The notes under the pieces: model-generated
What the model saw: only the letters and a program-made list of their open reading frames with translations
What the model was told of the DNA's origin: nothing
The model's database searches: none
Part shown: piece by piece, positions 46,278-58,482 of the stretch
Numbering within the stretch: position 1 is the stretch's first letter
Layout: each line of letters starts with the position of its first letter
Made by a program: the position numbers and the translations under genes
Assembly (NCBI RefSeq): GCF_000687475.1
Contig: NC_057319.1
Coordinates: 2,842,001-2,906,000, forward strand
Length of the DNA stretch: 64,000 bases
DNA from: Ustilaginoidea virens
Lineage: Eukaryota > Ascomycota > Sordariomycetes > Hypocreales > Clavicipitaceae
Direction: 5' to 3'

Positions 46278-47813
46278 ATGAGACGACGGCTTCGTGGCTC
46301 TGCGCCGCCGACAATGGGAGTTGCTGTTCGACCCTTCAAAGCCTCGCTCAGCCGGAAAATCCGCCCCGTCCTCGTGTGCGTCTCGCTCCTGCTCCTCGTC
46401 GGCTTCGTCGGCTTTGAGCGCTGGGAATCTCGCTGGCAGTATGCTCTCCCGCTCGGCCTGGAAGCGGCCCTCCCGCAGCGCCTGCGTGTCCCGCCCCCGT
46501 GCCGCCCCGACCTCGAGCACCTGCGCCGCGTCGAGTACAACCTGACCCGGCAGATTGTGTACCAGAAGCGGTGCGTCACCGGTCTCAGAGACCCTGCCGC
46601 GTCGCGAGACGTCGTGGCCAGCGAGCCGAGGCCCCTGCTCGACGCCGCGGCGAGCCGCGTGCTGGACCTGAGGAGCGCGTGCGACGGGTCCTTGCCGCAG
46701 GACGCGCCGTGCGACGCCATCACCCTCCAGGTGCCGCCCCCCTTCCCCGCGGGCGGCTACGCCGAGTTTCTGTTCGGGGTGGCCTCGTCGTCCGAGAGGC
46801 TGAGCGCGTCCGTCCCGCAGTTCCGGCACTGGCTCGGCGGTACCAAGGCCCGCCTGCTCGCCGTCGTCACCGACACCGACTTTTCCCCTCGCCGCATGAG
46901 CAGGCTCGCCGCGCAGTTCGAGCGGTCCGGCATCCGCTTCATCGGCGCCCGGCCCGACGATCCGTCCGTCGGCGTCAACGAGCTGCACTTTGTCGCCGTG
47001 CGCCACCTGCTCCGCCACGCCGCCGCCGACACCCGATGGGGCGTCATCATCGACGACGACACCTTCTTCCCGTCTCTGCACCCCGTCGCGCGGGAGCTCG
47101 CCAAGCTGGACGCCTCGACCCCCGCCTACGTCGGCGCCCTGTCCGAGAACAAGGACGCCGTCGACTTCCACGGGTACATGGCCTACGGCGGCGGCGGCAT
47201 CTTCCTCTCGGTGCCGCTGCTCAAGCTGCTGGAACCCAACGTCGAGGCTTGCCTCAACGAGAGCAGGATCCGCGAGGGCGACGGCATGCTCAAGTACTGC
47301 GTCGACGACAAGACAGCCGCCAACTTCACCCAGGTCCAGGGGCTGCACCAGCTCGACTTTAGCGGCGACCTGGCCGGCTTCTACGAGTCTGGCAAATGGC
47401 CTCTCAGCCTGCATCACTGGAAGTCGTGGCACAAGGCCCCCGTCGACAAGATCGCCCAGGTCTCCCACTTCTGCGGCCCGTGCCTCTTTCAGCGCTGGCG
47501 GTTCGGGCCCGACACCGTGCTCGCCAACGGATACAGCATAGCCGTGTACAGCAAGGGGACCGCGGACCTGCAGCTCGATCGCATGGAGGCCACCTTTCTG
47601 GACTCGGGCGCCGGCCAGGATTGGGAGTGGAGTCTCGGTCCCATGCGCGAAAAGCTGCCCAAGAGCGAAAAGAAGAGCTATCTTTTGATTGACGCCGAGG
47701 TCGTTGGCCGTCACCTGCGCCAAGTCTACGTCTACCGTCCCGAGCCCTCGAGCCCTCCATCCGAGGATGCGCCCAAAGACGAGGTCGTCGAACTGTGGTG
47801 GGACTGGAAATGA
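46278..47813 (+). CDS. Fringe-like glycosyltransferase, GT31 family
   Basis: Type II Golgi membrane protein, predicted to transfer a sugar from a nucleotide-sugar donor. Single exon, 511 residues. A short basic cytosolic tail precedes one transmembrane helix (about 31-46, VLVCVSLLLLVGFVGF). The lumenal catalytic domain has the metal-binding DDD at 259-261 (GVIIDDDTFF). Other fringe-type blocks are AYVGALSENKDAVDFHGYMAYGG (in part), GGGGIFLSVPLLKLL and LHQLDFSGDLAGF. HHWKSWH is the usual C-terminal histidine block. Four or more cysteines may pair in the lumen. Related fungal proteins are annotated DUF604/GT31. Acceptor and linkage cannot be told from sequence. An in-frame ATG at codon 13 is an alternative start. 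Confidence 0.88.
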   Translation: MRRRLRGSAPPTMGVAVRPFKASLSRKIRPVLVCVSLLLLVGFVGFERWESRWQYALPLGLEAALPQRLRVPPPCRPDLEHLRRVEYNLTRQIVYQKRCVTGLRDPAASRDVVASEPRPLLDAAASRVLDLRSACDGSLPQDAPCDAITLQVPPPFPAGGYAEFLFGVASSSERLSASVPQFRHWLGGTKARLLAVVTDTDFSPRRMSRLAAQFERSGIRFIGARPDDPSVGVNELHFVAVRHLLRHAAADTRWGVIIDDDTFFPSLHPVARELAKLDASTPAYVGALSENKDAVDFHGYMAYGGGGIFLSVPLLKLLEPNVEACLNESRIREGDGMLKYCVDDKTAANFTQVQGLHQLDFSGDLAGFYESGKWPLSLHHWKSWHKAPVDKIAQVSHFCGPCLFQRWRFGPDTVLANGYSIAVYSKGTADLQLDRMEATFLDSGAGQDWEWSLGPMREKLPKSEKKSYLLIDAEVVGRHLRQVYVYRPEPSSPPSEDAPKDEVVELWWDWK

Positions 47814-50800
47814 CGGGCATAGTCAGCCGACACCTTTTTTTTTTCTTTCTCAGCGTGTGGCCTTTTACTTCTTTTCATCTCATTGTTCTTCGTCTCATAG
47901 AGTGGCATATATCGGATCCTTACCGGCGTATAGCGTAGACCGTTTTTCTTTGCTCCATTTATACATATATGTATATTTCCCTCGCGTCATTCGCATTACA
48001 TTTGCGGTTTTTTTTGTATAGATTTTGCACGGAACGGTTTTGTGCTTCCCTCTACATTGCGCCTTAATATATCCCGCTTCACGGCAGGTCGCAATGAGAC
48101 GAGCACTCGTGACGTATTTGTGCATTGTCAGTCATTACTGTCTGGGTTTCTGCGTCAAAAAGGCTGAAACCTGGCCGGGCGTGATCCGGTCGGAACAATG
48201 CGGTGGCGTCCGATTAAGCTCATCTGACCAGCCCATGCATGACACAAGTTGAACGCAGCAATCAAACAGTTCGAGCTTCCCAGTCCTTCTTTTTTCCACC
48301 GAACAAGTCGTGACAACCAAGGTTTTGCACAGCGGCCTTCCAACAGAGTCCAACCAGGGATTGGTTCCTGGGCACCAGCTAGCTGCCGACACATGCAGTT
48401 TCACGTTCAAGCTGCGGAACCATTTGCAATATCGAAGCAGGTACACACGACTTTTGGGCGTCCAACTCGGCGCAGGCCAGGGCCAGGCGATGAGTCAGTG
48501 GCTGCGAGCTGCAGCGGCGACGCATCCGAGATCCGTCGCATCTCAGCACGTGGCTTCTCAGGTACGCCAACGGTGCGGTCCAATTCGCCACTCCAATTGT
48601 AGACGTGCGGTGCTCGAACAAGCAGCCGGCTCGGCTCGACTTGACGGGACGCCTCGATGTGAAACTTTAATCACCAGCACTGGTAGGTACGTGGACGTGC
48701 CCGGATCGATGGAGCGCGCTTGGAAAGCTAGTCCGTAGCGATGCACCTTGACGGTCTGTAGTACGCAACAGATGCAGCTCCGATCAATCAAAGATCGCAG
48801 CCGTCACCCGACAGAATTGTCTGGCGCAATTCAAATTCCACCCTTGACGGAAGCGGTACTTGTCTGCCTCGGCTTGTTAGTGCGCTCGACCTGGGAGTTG
48901 CCGTCGCCGGATGACCAAGTGACGAGGACGCAGAAAGCGTGAGATTGATGTCTGTAAGATGCAGAAAGCCGTTCTCGGCAGTTGCGTGCCTTACCGTTGT
49001 TGGTTGGCAAGCCGCGATGCTTGCTCGAGGACGCCAGCAGAGCACCGACGGTTATATTGCAGTTTGGTCAGGCCCCATAGTCTCATTATACGGCTAGTCC
49101 GGTAATTGCCATGATATGGTTCGCGTTCAAGGGCTGGAGCCCTAGCCGTGCGTATCCAAGGTTTGTTTGGCTGGTTGAGCGTACAACTGAACCCGCCAAA
49201 GTCGCCATCGTGACCGCTGTTTCTTGTACGAGCCAGATCTGAACAGTCGGCATTCTGGAGAATCTATACCTCTCGCCCGAATAGACACCAGGAAGCCCTG
49301 CAGTATAACCTTTGGCAATAAGCAAATGCTGCATGTGCTCGTATGACCCATGCGACCTTTTGAACATTTTGCGCTGCTTCTTCTGCACAAGAACCTTTGC
49401 GAAACGCAGCTTATTTGGCCATGTTTGAACCGCCTTGCCGCAAGCTACATCGCCAACGTGTTCGGTCCGACTTCCGTGGCAAAAGTCAGAAACGTCTCTT
49501 TTCGCGGAAACCTGTACGCGAACCTGGCATGATCCCAGCAACTCGCCGACACTCCCTCCTGTACTTGTCTTCCTTCATCCCATGGTTTTCGTCGTAAAGC
49601 CAGTCGTTTCTGTTTGCTGATATCACAGGCTCGGCCGCTGACGGATGAACCATGAGCTCTATCCTATTGTGCAATGTATGCCGCATTTGCGGACTTTTGT
49701 GCTGGTACTTTATAGAGAGAGGCCCATCATCGACAGAGGACCAAGCAGGCTTCCCAGCCTTAAACCCAAACAGATCCAAAGTCACCATGTCTTGGACCAA
49801 ACTGGAAGCACGTTGATTTCAGAGACGGATACAAGCCAACATCCCGTCGATGGCATGGTATATACACTCTGTATGCAGTAGATCTCAGGGATATTCAGAG
49901 CGTCATCCCCAAATGGGCAATAATTTGATGATAACTTCGGCTTCCGTAATTCAAATTGTCGTCCGTGATGTGTCGCAACGATATAGCTTGACCAGGGACG
50001 GAACTGTTCGGGCAGAGAATACAGAGTAATACTCGTCGAAAAAGGCGTTCTTTAAATGGCGATTTTTTTATGCAGAGTAAGCAATAATCCCCAGTACGGA
50101 GTATCATGTTTCGATTCAAGCGAGGCAAGTCCAATACCTTGCTGTTTCAGGTGCTCTGCAGCCTGCAGCGGATTTTGTTGTCCAGCTGGAAGGCTACACA
50201 ACATACGCCAAAGCAATACTTGGTATGATATCTCTAATTTTCATGATTACCCAGCAGAGCCGGCCGTCGCGGCAGCCCGCGTCCACTGCAGAGTGGCTGA
50301 AGAAAATTGCCGACTTTGTTCGGATGCACACTGCGGCGGCGGCGGCGGCGGCCATCAATGACCACATTGACTCGTCCGCTGAGACATTGAGTACTCCGTA
50401 AATGCGTGTAGGCCATTGTGAATAAAAGCGTGGCACGCAGTGCATACTCCGTACAAACAAGCATGGATGGACGACTCTCGCTCCCAATTGTCATGGTCAG
50501 TGTCAGCCGCAGCGCCTATAGCGACAGCACTGCCAGCGCCGACATCTTGATTGACTCCGACGCTTGTCAGGGATTCTGCAGTTGTTGAGTACGCTATTCG
50601 AACAATGGCGAACGGCTGGTTGTACAGGGAAGGCGATATACACCTGTTTTCAACAAGCAATTCTCAGCAATGCTGCGAATGATGAAGCGAGAAGAAGCTG
50701 GGAAAACACAGAGGTTGGAGTTCTGGACGGGAACCAGCCGGTGGAAAGACGACTATGAATCATGGCGGCAAGGCCACGGAGGACTGCCCTGTCAGGCTTT

Positions 50801-53800
50801 GTTTGCTTGGTAACTGTTTTCCCCCCTCGCTCATGTTGCACCACGGGCCCGTCACTGTCCGGCATTGATCCATACGCTGCAGGATTCAAGTTCGTCAACG
50901 CTTGCCGGTCCATCTGCCCATTACATGCCTTCCGGATTGGTGGATGATGTTGCACAATTCAACGCGTTGTGAACAAGCACCCAAATGGAGGATACGCCTT
51001 TTCGACCCTCCCGTAACGCTGATTTCCTTTTAAACGCTCTGCAGGCTGACTCACCTGAATCCTCGAAACACAAAGGATTAACAGACATAGCCAAGTAGCC
51101 CAACCAGCACTTCACAATAGCAAAAAGGCAACGACAGAAACCGATGGCCCTCTGAAGTCCAGTGGCCAAGCACGTAGATGTGGCCAAAATCCTGGACAAG
51201 AAAGTTGATGTCTAAAAGTACGGGCCGGAACTTCTAAATTGTGCCACAAGGCGGCGCTCCAAAACACAGGTATGGCCTTCAAAGATGGATATTCCACCTC
51301 GGAAAAAAGTCACATTGGGTTCACAGCCTCGGCAGTGGAATCCAAGGGCACGCTCAGAGTCCCCATTCGGAAATGTCCAACGCAAGTGACCATTATCCTT
51401 CTGGCAATTGGGGTGCTGGGACATATCCGGTGGCGATAGGTTCAGTCTCGATCCCTCTGTCGGTCGCTGTCAGAAGCTCGATTTGCGGAAAAGAACAGAA
51501 TCTTTACGTCGCCAACCGATGCTTATTTTGTGTTGGGCTATTGGCGATGCTGATTCACGTCATGTTTGTTATTGTCGATGCTCACTTCATGTCATGCTTG
51601 GTCGATAGGATACCATTCCAGAACGGCAACCAGTTAGTCAACTGCCTGACTTAACCGTTAAGGAATGCAAGTAGCCATGTGCGAGTTTTAGGCCGGACAA
51701 AGTGCGTCATGTAGGGCGATCTATTTGATTTCTTTGCAGACCTTTTCCTCCGGACGATCTAGTGGTTCAGGTGTAGTCAGCACAAGCCAGCGATCGAGGA
51801 GCGACTATACCGGAAGGGCTGAACCAAGGATTTGCACCAGGGGTACAAGCAGGCGTGAGTCGTGTAATGATCCAACTATTCGTTTTCTCACTTTGTTGTT
51901 AGATAGTAGCTCCTTCATACCGCTGTGAAGCTGGGTCAAAGGCAGCTTGGCAATCTCTCCATTGTAGCCATTTCTTGGGTAGGCAGTGACGACGATGCAA
52001 GCCCGGCTCTTGCAACGAGCGAAAGTCCCGCTGTAGTGCCGGGGACGAGGTCATGCCAGAAACAAATTGCATCAATTGATCGTAGCTGCTCTGCGTGAAC
52101 CAGAGACGAGATCTGACGAGGAAATTGGGAGAAAACTGCTCCACGAATTCTGTAGACCCTTGGCGGTTACCAGGGGTCACTAGTATCAGGATCCAGGACC
52201 ATTTGATGATGGGCCAATTTGACTGCGCCTACCATTAGGGGTTATAGAATTGGGGGATGCAAACTGCATAAATCTGGAATTTCAAAAGACGTTTGGAAAG
52301 TTGTGAGACTAATAATGGGTGAGGCGAGAATCTGACCGGCTCAGCCACGTAGAATTCGTCGTAGAGTGATTTGGTAAAACGGGCAACGTTTGCTTGGTGG
52401 GGCACCTGACTTTTACCCAGGGTAAGGGTGTACTGTGTAACCAATCAGGACTCAGGACCAACAGGTGTGTGTTGAAGCAAACAGCATCGTTATATAAATA
52501 CCTAATGTAAGCTATAGTTGCCTCTGTCGTCAATTGGTAAATTTTTGCGTGATTTCGCCATGAGATACATACATAGAGTAGGAGATGGGTCCCAGGCTGC
52601 CGCTTGCAGCAATGACGTGGCGGCTCCGAGTAAGAGACGAACGACTTCGATTGACGCCCGCGCCAAAACGACATGCAAGACTCAAGGCTCATCGCCAAAC
52701 CAGACGAGAAGAAACTTATACTCCGGCCATCCGAGACGAGGATACGAAGATGAGGTCAGCTTTTAACGCGTTCCGCGAAGAAGACTTGACTGCCCTCGTC
52801 CCTCGGGCGCCCGCCTGCAAAGGCCCTGCCTGGATCCCAGCTCGCCACTTGTGCTGCACGCTTATAGAAGGCTTCGCGAAACACGCCCTGTGGAAAGCTT
52901 GGAGAAGGATTCGCAGAGGCCCAGCATTGTGCAGCATGCATGCAGCCTTCTCAAACCCGGAGCCCTGTTGCTTTCCAAAAATCCGCTATCAAGGGCTTCT
53001 AATAAAACAAGGGATATTTAGAGAAACTTGTATTACAGCTATTGTGAAAAAGAGGCTGCAAATGTGACGTCACCGTGGTTCCTCCATCGCAGGTTATGAG
53101 TACTCGATTGTGAAAGTCCGACGTGGCCAAGTCGCGTTAATGCCATTTTGCTGATTTGCCGTATCCCGTCCGTGTCAGCCGAGGACTCTGCTGCTCCCTT
53201 ATAAGAGTCTTCCGAGTCGACTAGCGCTGACAGTTTGGCTATGGATGGGTTGAGAAGACTGGGGTCTATATCGAGCAGCACCGCAAGGTTGCGATAAGGG
53301 CGAAGAGTGCTCTATAGAGCCGTTGATTATGTTGATCTATCTGAGGTCGTTGAAGGGAGCGCTCCTGCCACGTCTACCAAACACTTGGATGCTGCCTGGC
53401 ATTATGAGAGGGCAGGGGGTCGATTTTCGATTTTCTGCATTTAATCTAAAGTCAAGTTCATGAAATTAGAACCATCTCCCCGGCTCCTCGTCGATATGAG
53501 GACCTGGCACCTAAGAAAACAAAACTCTGTTCAGTCCTGGACAGATTCCGGCTCGTCTGGTCCGCAGGCTTGATGTTCCATCATCCCGTAGCAGCAAGGC
53601 GGAGTCTGGATATGCTTCTCATTGGCGTACGACCGATCCGGAGTTTGGAATAATAATGCGGAAATAATCCCAGAGAGAAAGCCCGAAATCGGGACCATTT
53701 CCTCGAGCCAGGCGAGGCAGCATGAAGACAGAATTTCACGTGGCGCAAACCACTTCACCTGGTCGACACTAGGATGCCAGCCACGTGTAAGCATGGGGAG

Positions 53801-55290
53801 CAGCGTTTCTATTCAGCCGCAGTGATGCTTGCCAGCCTTGGGCCCTGGGAAGACGTCCCGGCCAGATACACATTCAGTAAGCCAAAGAGCCGTCGACGCC
53901 GCTGAATAGCAGGCACCATCCATGTGACGAGGCCATGATGCGTTTGGTCCCCGGGGCACATTTGTCATCGAGATACAGAACGTAAGCCGACATGGACTCG
54001 TTGGTACGAGCTCAGTGCCCGGAGGGTAGCTTTCTTTTGGATTTCATGAACGCGGTTAAAGTTCTGGATTCCCATGTCTGGCACGAGAAAAAAGCCCGCT
54101 GCCTGGCCAGCTTGGTTTCCGTCAGGGACCAGGCTTATGAATGCTCGCAGGAAGGCTGTAGTTCTCCATTACCATTAGAGCGGGTTGAAAAGACTCGAGA
54201 GGCAACAATGACAGGGGGGCAGGGTATGGCTAGTGATTGATGGTGTCTGTCTGACAATCCATCGGCTTGACTCAGCTCGCTGTTGCCAGATCATGCAGCC
54301 GTCGTATTATGCGTGATGCAAGGTGGTTTTTCTTGGCAATCCCCTACCAAGCTGACGGGTCTGTCCTATCGGAGGGCATCTAGTTTCCTGCTAGGCGTCA
54401 GCAGGTCAGCAAGCCTAAACGGCAACAGTTGGAAATAGGCTTTGCGACGCGCGGGGCAGACGCAGCTGGCGATGAACCAAAAAGCGCGGTTGGAAAATAA
54501 GGAGAAAAAAGAAAAAAAGAAAAAGGAAGCATCATGATCGACCAGGTGTTGCAGCCCTAAACGAGCAGGGGTGGCTGTATCATTCATTGCCAGTAGCCAG
54601 ACCCCAGGAAGTCTCAGGCTAGCTTCGACGCGTCCAGATTGCCAGGTACTTGCTTGGTGGGACGATAGCCGGATGACACCCACATGGTTTTATGTACCGT
54701 TTAGTTGATGCCGGCGGCACGCGGTCCCCAGACTCGGGCACTTATACAGGGCATGGCAGGCATCAATCAGGCATGGCAGGCATGGCAGGCACGGCAGGCA
54801 CGGCAGGCAGGATGCAAGTCTAGGCCCAACGTCGCACCACATTGCATGGCACGCTGGTACAACCACGCCAGGGGTCTGTGCAACGCAGCAGGAAGGCAAA
54901 CGCAGCAGGAGGCAAATCGCCGAATTCCTTCTTCCACTTCTCGGACGATTTCCAAACCTCCCGGACATGATGGTTGACCGCGGCTGCGGCTGCAGTCGCT
55001 GATGATTTCAAACTCCGTACTCCGAGAAGGCCTACACTTGGAACTTGACAATGACTGCGCGCCCAGGCCAAATGGTCATGGGCATATAAATACGAATCGA
55101 CGGTCCAAGACTTCCATCACCACCATCAACACCCACGCTTCTCGGGGAAAAAAAATAAAAAAATCGAAGTCGTTGCTTTGTTTCCTCTGGTGCCCTTTGA
55201 TCCCCTCGCGGACCCCCTTTCTCCCACTCCCCCGTTGCTCAGCTGACCTCAGTCGGTCGCTAGACAGTAACCCTTCGAGTCAGAGTCAGA
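47814..55290. other. Gene-poor tract, 7.5 kb, possible coding relics
   Basis: No intact gene. Several short minus-strand stretches read like protein but break by stops or frame changes: about 49486-49800, 51050-51424, 51830-52180, 52235-52444, 53039-53281 and 53531-53794. I recognise none of them. From about 48.1 to 54.3 kb long homopolymers, common elsewhere, are almost missing. TACTCCGTA or its complement occurs at 50095, 50392 and 50445. A tandem array of GGCATGGCAG/GGCACGGCAG units lies at about 54750-54812. The last 200 bp are probably the promoter of the FAD oxidase. Confidence 0.5.
54750..54812. repeat. 10-bp tandem repeat, GGCAYGGCAG
   Basis: About five copies of GGCATGGCAG or GGCACGGCAG, interrupted once by a diverged unit. 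Confidence 0.8.
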
Positions 55291-57127
55291 ATGCTGGGCT
55301 TCTTGCTGCTGCTGCTTCTCCCCCTCGGGGGGGCTGTATGCGCAGCTCCCGACTGCCTCTGGGGAGCTGTGTGCGCGGCTTCCGACTGCAAGTGCTTCCC
55401 CGGAGATGCGTGCTGGCCGTCGCAGGGCGCTTGGAGAGCGCTCAACGAATCCGTCAACGGTCGGCTCGTGGCCACCATCCCGCTCGGGTCCGTCTGCCAC
55501 GGCGCCACTTACGATGCCACCAAGTGCGCCAACCTCAAAGATGTCTGGCACATTCCCGAAACCCATACCGACACCTCCAGCTCCATCCTGGCTCCCTACT
55601 TTGCCAACCAGAGCTGCGACCCTTTCCTGCCGCCCTCGTCCCCGTGCTACGTCGGCACCTACATCCAGTACGCCGTCGACGTCGCCGCCGCGTCCGACAT
55701 CCAACAGACCCTGGCGTTTGCCCAGAGGCACAACCTGCGCCTCGTGATACGCAACACTGGCCACGACTACCTCGGCAAGTCTACCGGCGCGGGGGCCCTG
55801 GGTGTCTGGACCCACCATCTCAAGACGTTCCAGGTGCTCGACTACAGCTCCCCGGCCTATGCCGGCAAGGCCGTCAAGATGGGTGCCGGCGTCCAGGCTG
55901 GCGAGGCTCAAGCCCAGGCGTTCCAGCACAACGTGACGCTCACGGCTGGGGTTTGCCCGACGGTCGGGCTGGCAGGAGGGTACACCCAGGGCGGTGGCCT
56001 GGGTCCTCTGACCGGTCGATACGGCTTCGGGGCCGACCAGGTGCTGGAGTGGGAGGTCGTCTTGGCCGACGGGACCCTCGTCACTGCGACTCCCGACTGC
56101 CACGCCGATCTGTACTGGGCTCTGACCGGCGGCGGCGGCGGCGCCTACGGTGTTGTCGTGTCCATGACCATCCAGGCGCACGCAAACGACATGACGAGCG
56201 CGGCGAGCCTGGCCTTCTCCCACGCGGGCGACTCGTACTTTGACGCCATCAAGGCTTTTCAGAGGGTCACTCCGGCTCTGGCGGACGTCAACGCCACCGG
56301 ATTCTGGACCATTACCGACGCCAGCTTTTCGCTCGGCCCGGCTACCGCCCCCGGCATCACCAAGGATGCCTTGGACAAGATCCTGGCGCCGGTTCTGCAG
56401 AAACTAAAGGCCCTCGACATCCCTTACAGTCAGTCGCGCATTTCTTCTTGTCCCTGGTCCCTGTGTTGACCGCTTTGCAGACTATACCTCGGCTCAGTTC
56501 GGCAGCTACTACGAGTGCGCCAGAGCCTACAACCCCCCCGACTACAGCCCGGGTTTGCAAATCGGCGGCCGACTGGTGACGCGATCCGACTTCACCAGGA
56601 ACGAGGACGGCTTCGTCGACGCCATCAGGAACGTCATCAGCTACGGCGCCGCCGTTGTCGGTGTGTCGTTCCGGGCACCCGCCGCCGGAGGACCGTCCAA
56701 CTCCATCAACCGGGCATTGAGAGATGCTTTCATTTCATGGCAAATCGGAGTGTGGGTCAACCCCCCCCCCCCCCCTGCTACCCGTTTATTTTCTCTTCTT
56801 TTCCATTTTTGTCGTCACAGCTGCTGACGGTGCTGCAGCCTCTGGAACGACACTGACTGGGACTTGAATATTCGAAACGGTCGCCTCATCACCGACACGC
56901 TTGTTCCGGCATTCGCCAAACTGCTCCCCGGCGGCGGCTCAGCGTATCTCAACCAGGCCGATTTCCGAGAGAAAGACTGGCAAAGGGTCTTTTACGGAGC
57001 CAACTACCAGGCTCTGCGCCGCCTCAAGGCCAAGTTTGATCCCAGCGGGTTGTTCTGGGGGCCTACCGTTGTGGGAAGCGAGCAGTGGGTTGAAGCTCGA
57101 GACAAGAGGCTCTGTAGAGCAGCTTGA
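55291..57127 (+). CDS. Secreted berberine-bridge-type FAD-linked oxidase
   Basis: Flavoprotein oxidase of the PCMH/BBE class, which typically oxidises sugars or secondary metabolites with release of hydrogen peroxide. Exons 55291-56428, 56481-56751 and 56839-57127 give 565 residues; introns are 52 and 87 nt, the second with a C13 run. The signal peptide is MLGFLLLLLLPLGGAVCA. The FAD-binding domain (about 110-300) has His158 in RNTGHDY and Cys222 in AGVCPTVG, matching the two residues that bind FAD covalently in bicovalent members. GGYTQGGGLGPLTGRYGFGAD and GGGGGAYGVV follow the family. The C-terminal BBE segment ends FDPSGLFWGPTVVGSEQW. Neighbours show no biosynthetic cluster, so a carbohydrate-oxidase role is as likely as a metabolite one. 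Confidence 0.92.
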
Positions 57128-57724
57128 GATGGGCCCCTCTTCATTATGCTTCTCCCAACACCCTGATGTAGCCAGGCTGGCTTTCTTTTTCAAAGTAAAA
57201 AGCACTGCAACGCAAAGTAAAACCCATTTTTCAGGCTCGCGTCCTCTGGGAGGATGCACCGACTGATGTTCGGCTATGTCCGGCTGATGCGGAAGTGCTA
57301 TCGAACAAAGGGAATGCTACAAGAAGCACGTTGCGCAAAACAGGGCCTGAGCCTGATGGCGGGGATGGTCTGTCGTGTATTTTCCAAAACAAATGCTCGC
57401 TGGATTTGGCTCATCAGTAGGAAGGGTATCGCCACCTCTAGTGCGCAAGCCACCAGAATGCGCATTATGAAAGTGAACCAAACTCTGGCATCTGTGCTGC
57501 CAACCTCCTACTACTTCGCCCCGGCAGTGATGTGTGCAACCGCGTTTTGTTGGATGCGATCTCCCCTGATTGCGACGATTGGCGACGCCTACCTGCCGAT
57601 CTCTTGCCACGAGCCGCCCCGCGGAGGAATGCATCGTTACATTCTGCCTTGGCGAGCCGTCTAGTTTGTGCTGACGACTTGGGCTTCGTAGTTGTTTTTC
57701 GGTCAGGTGTCGTTTGTGACGATA
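57128..57724. other. 3' flank of the FAD oxidase, no gene seen
   Basis: No family-like frame. It separates the oxidase from the minus-strand disrupted locus. Confidence 0.45.
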
Positions 57725-57980
57725 CTAGTGAGCTGGGAGGGACGAGACTTGTAGTGGCAGGCGCACCGTCGGCGCACCGTCGGCTCGCCTTTGTTTCTTG
57801 CGCGAGTTGCCTGGCTCGATGGCTGGGTCATCTCGCCTTCTTTTTCCGGTTGGTACAGATGGGGTCTTGTTGACAGAGACATCCTCGTTCTCAGAATTGT
57901 TGCTTGCACCGCGTGGGGATTCTGCCTGCGGCGTTGCCGGCCGATCTAGCAGAGGCATGGAGGTACCGAATTTGTCGGAG
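57725..57980 (-). pseudogene. Possible downstream exon of the disrupted locus
   Basis: On the minus strand an open block reads DIFQPCSDKFGTSMPLLD and continues through a Ser/Pro-rich, Lys/Arg-rich tail (TGKRRRDD, SRKKQRR) to a stop at 57725. It starts after a CTAAT branch-like sequence and a TTCAG acceptor near 57984, so it may be a later exon of the gene beginning at 58482. No matching donor was found. Confidence 0.35.
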
Positions 57981-58011
57981 CACGGCTGGAATATATCTGA
58001 ACCCCTCTAGA

Positions 58012-58482
58012 TCAATTAGCCCAGCCGATGCGGAACTGAGTGTGGCATCGAGTCGGATCTAATGACGGTTCCGTCCCGTCGCTGTCGGGAACAAGGAATA
58101 TTGCACAAAACGCAACCAGGCTGTCCAGGCTCCCGGTGCGGCAGAGCTGGAGATAGGCCTTCCTTTGGGGTCCGAGAAGCCGGTGGAAGCCCGCCATCAT
58201 GAGACACCCGACCTTTTCGTCAATTTATCTCAGTTCTTCCAGTCGTTGATTTTTGCGCTCTTCAAGAGCGGCGAGGAAGTCGTCGCGGCTCGAGGCCTCG
58301 CCAGCAAGCTGGGCGACATCGGTGTGAAAGGCGATGGGATCTTGGATGAAGATGGGGATGGTGCTGAACTTGTCGTGCAATTCGCCAAAGAGATCTTCCA
58401 AGCTATGGTCAGCGAGCCAAGCTGGCCATTGATATTCTGGTTGATGGTCAAAGTCGACGCGTGGAGCACTGCGCCAGGACAT
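58012..58482 (-). pseudogene. Unknown gene interrupted by an in-frame stop
   Basis: The minus-strand start at 58482 (MSWRSAPRVDFDHQPEY) has a textbook fungal leader, ACCATCACAACCATCACC, just before the ATG. The first 85 codons look strongly coding (WPAWLADHSLEDLFGELHDK, ASSRDDFLAALEERKNQRLEE). A TAA at 58225-58227 then ends the frame, but the same frame stays open for 70 further codons to 58012 (FHRLLGPQRKAYLQLCRTGSL). No donor site just before the stop offers an escape by splicing. I do not recognise the family. Either it is an 85-residue protein or a gene with a recent nonsense change. Confidence 0.55.

Noticed and set aside
46182..47723. 513-codon minus-strand frame opposite the GT31 gene
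   Set aside because: Antisense shadow; lacks domain blocks and overlaps all catalytic motifs of the real gene.
51755..51850. tRNA-like start (CTAGTGGTTCAGG) in the gene-poor tract
   Set aside because: A D-arm-like word is present but no T arm or acceptor stem can be paired.
55291..57127. Secondary-metabolite cluster around the FAD oxidase
   Set aside because: No polyketide, peptide or terpene synthase, and no transporter or regulator nearby.
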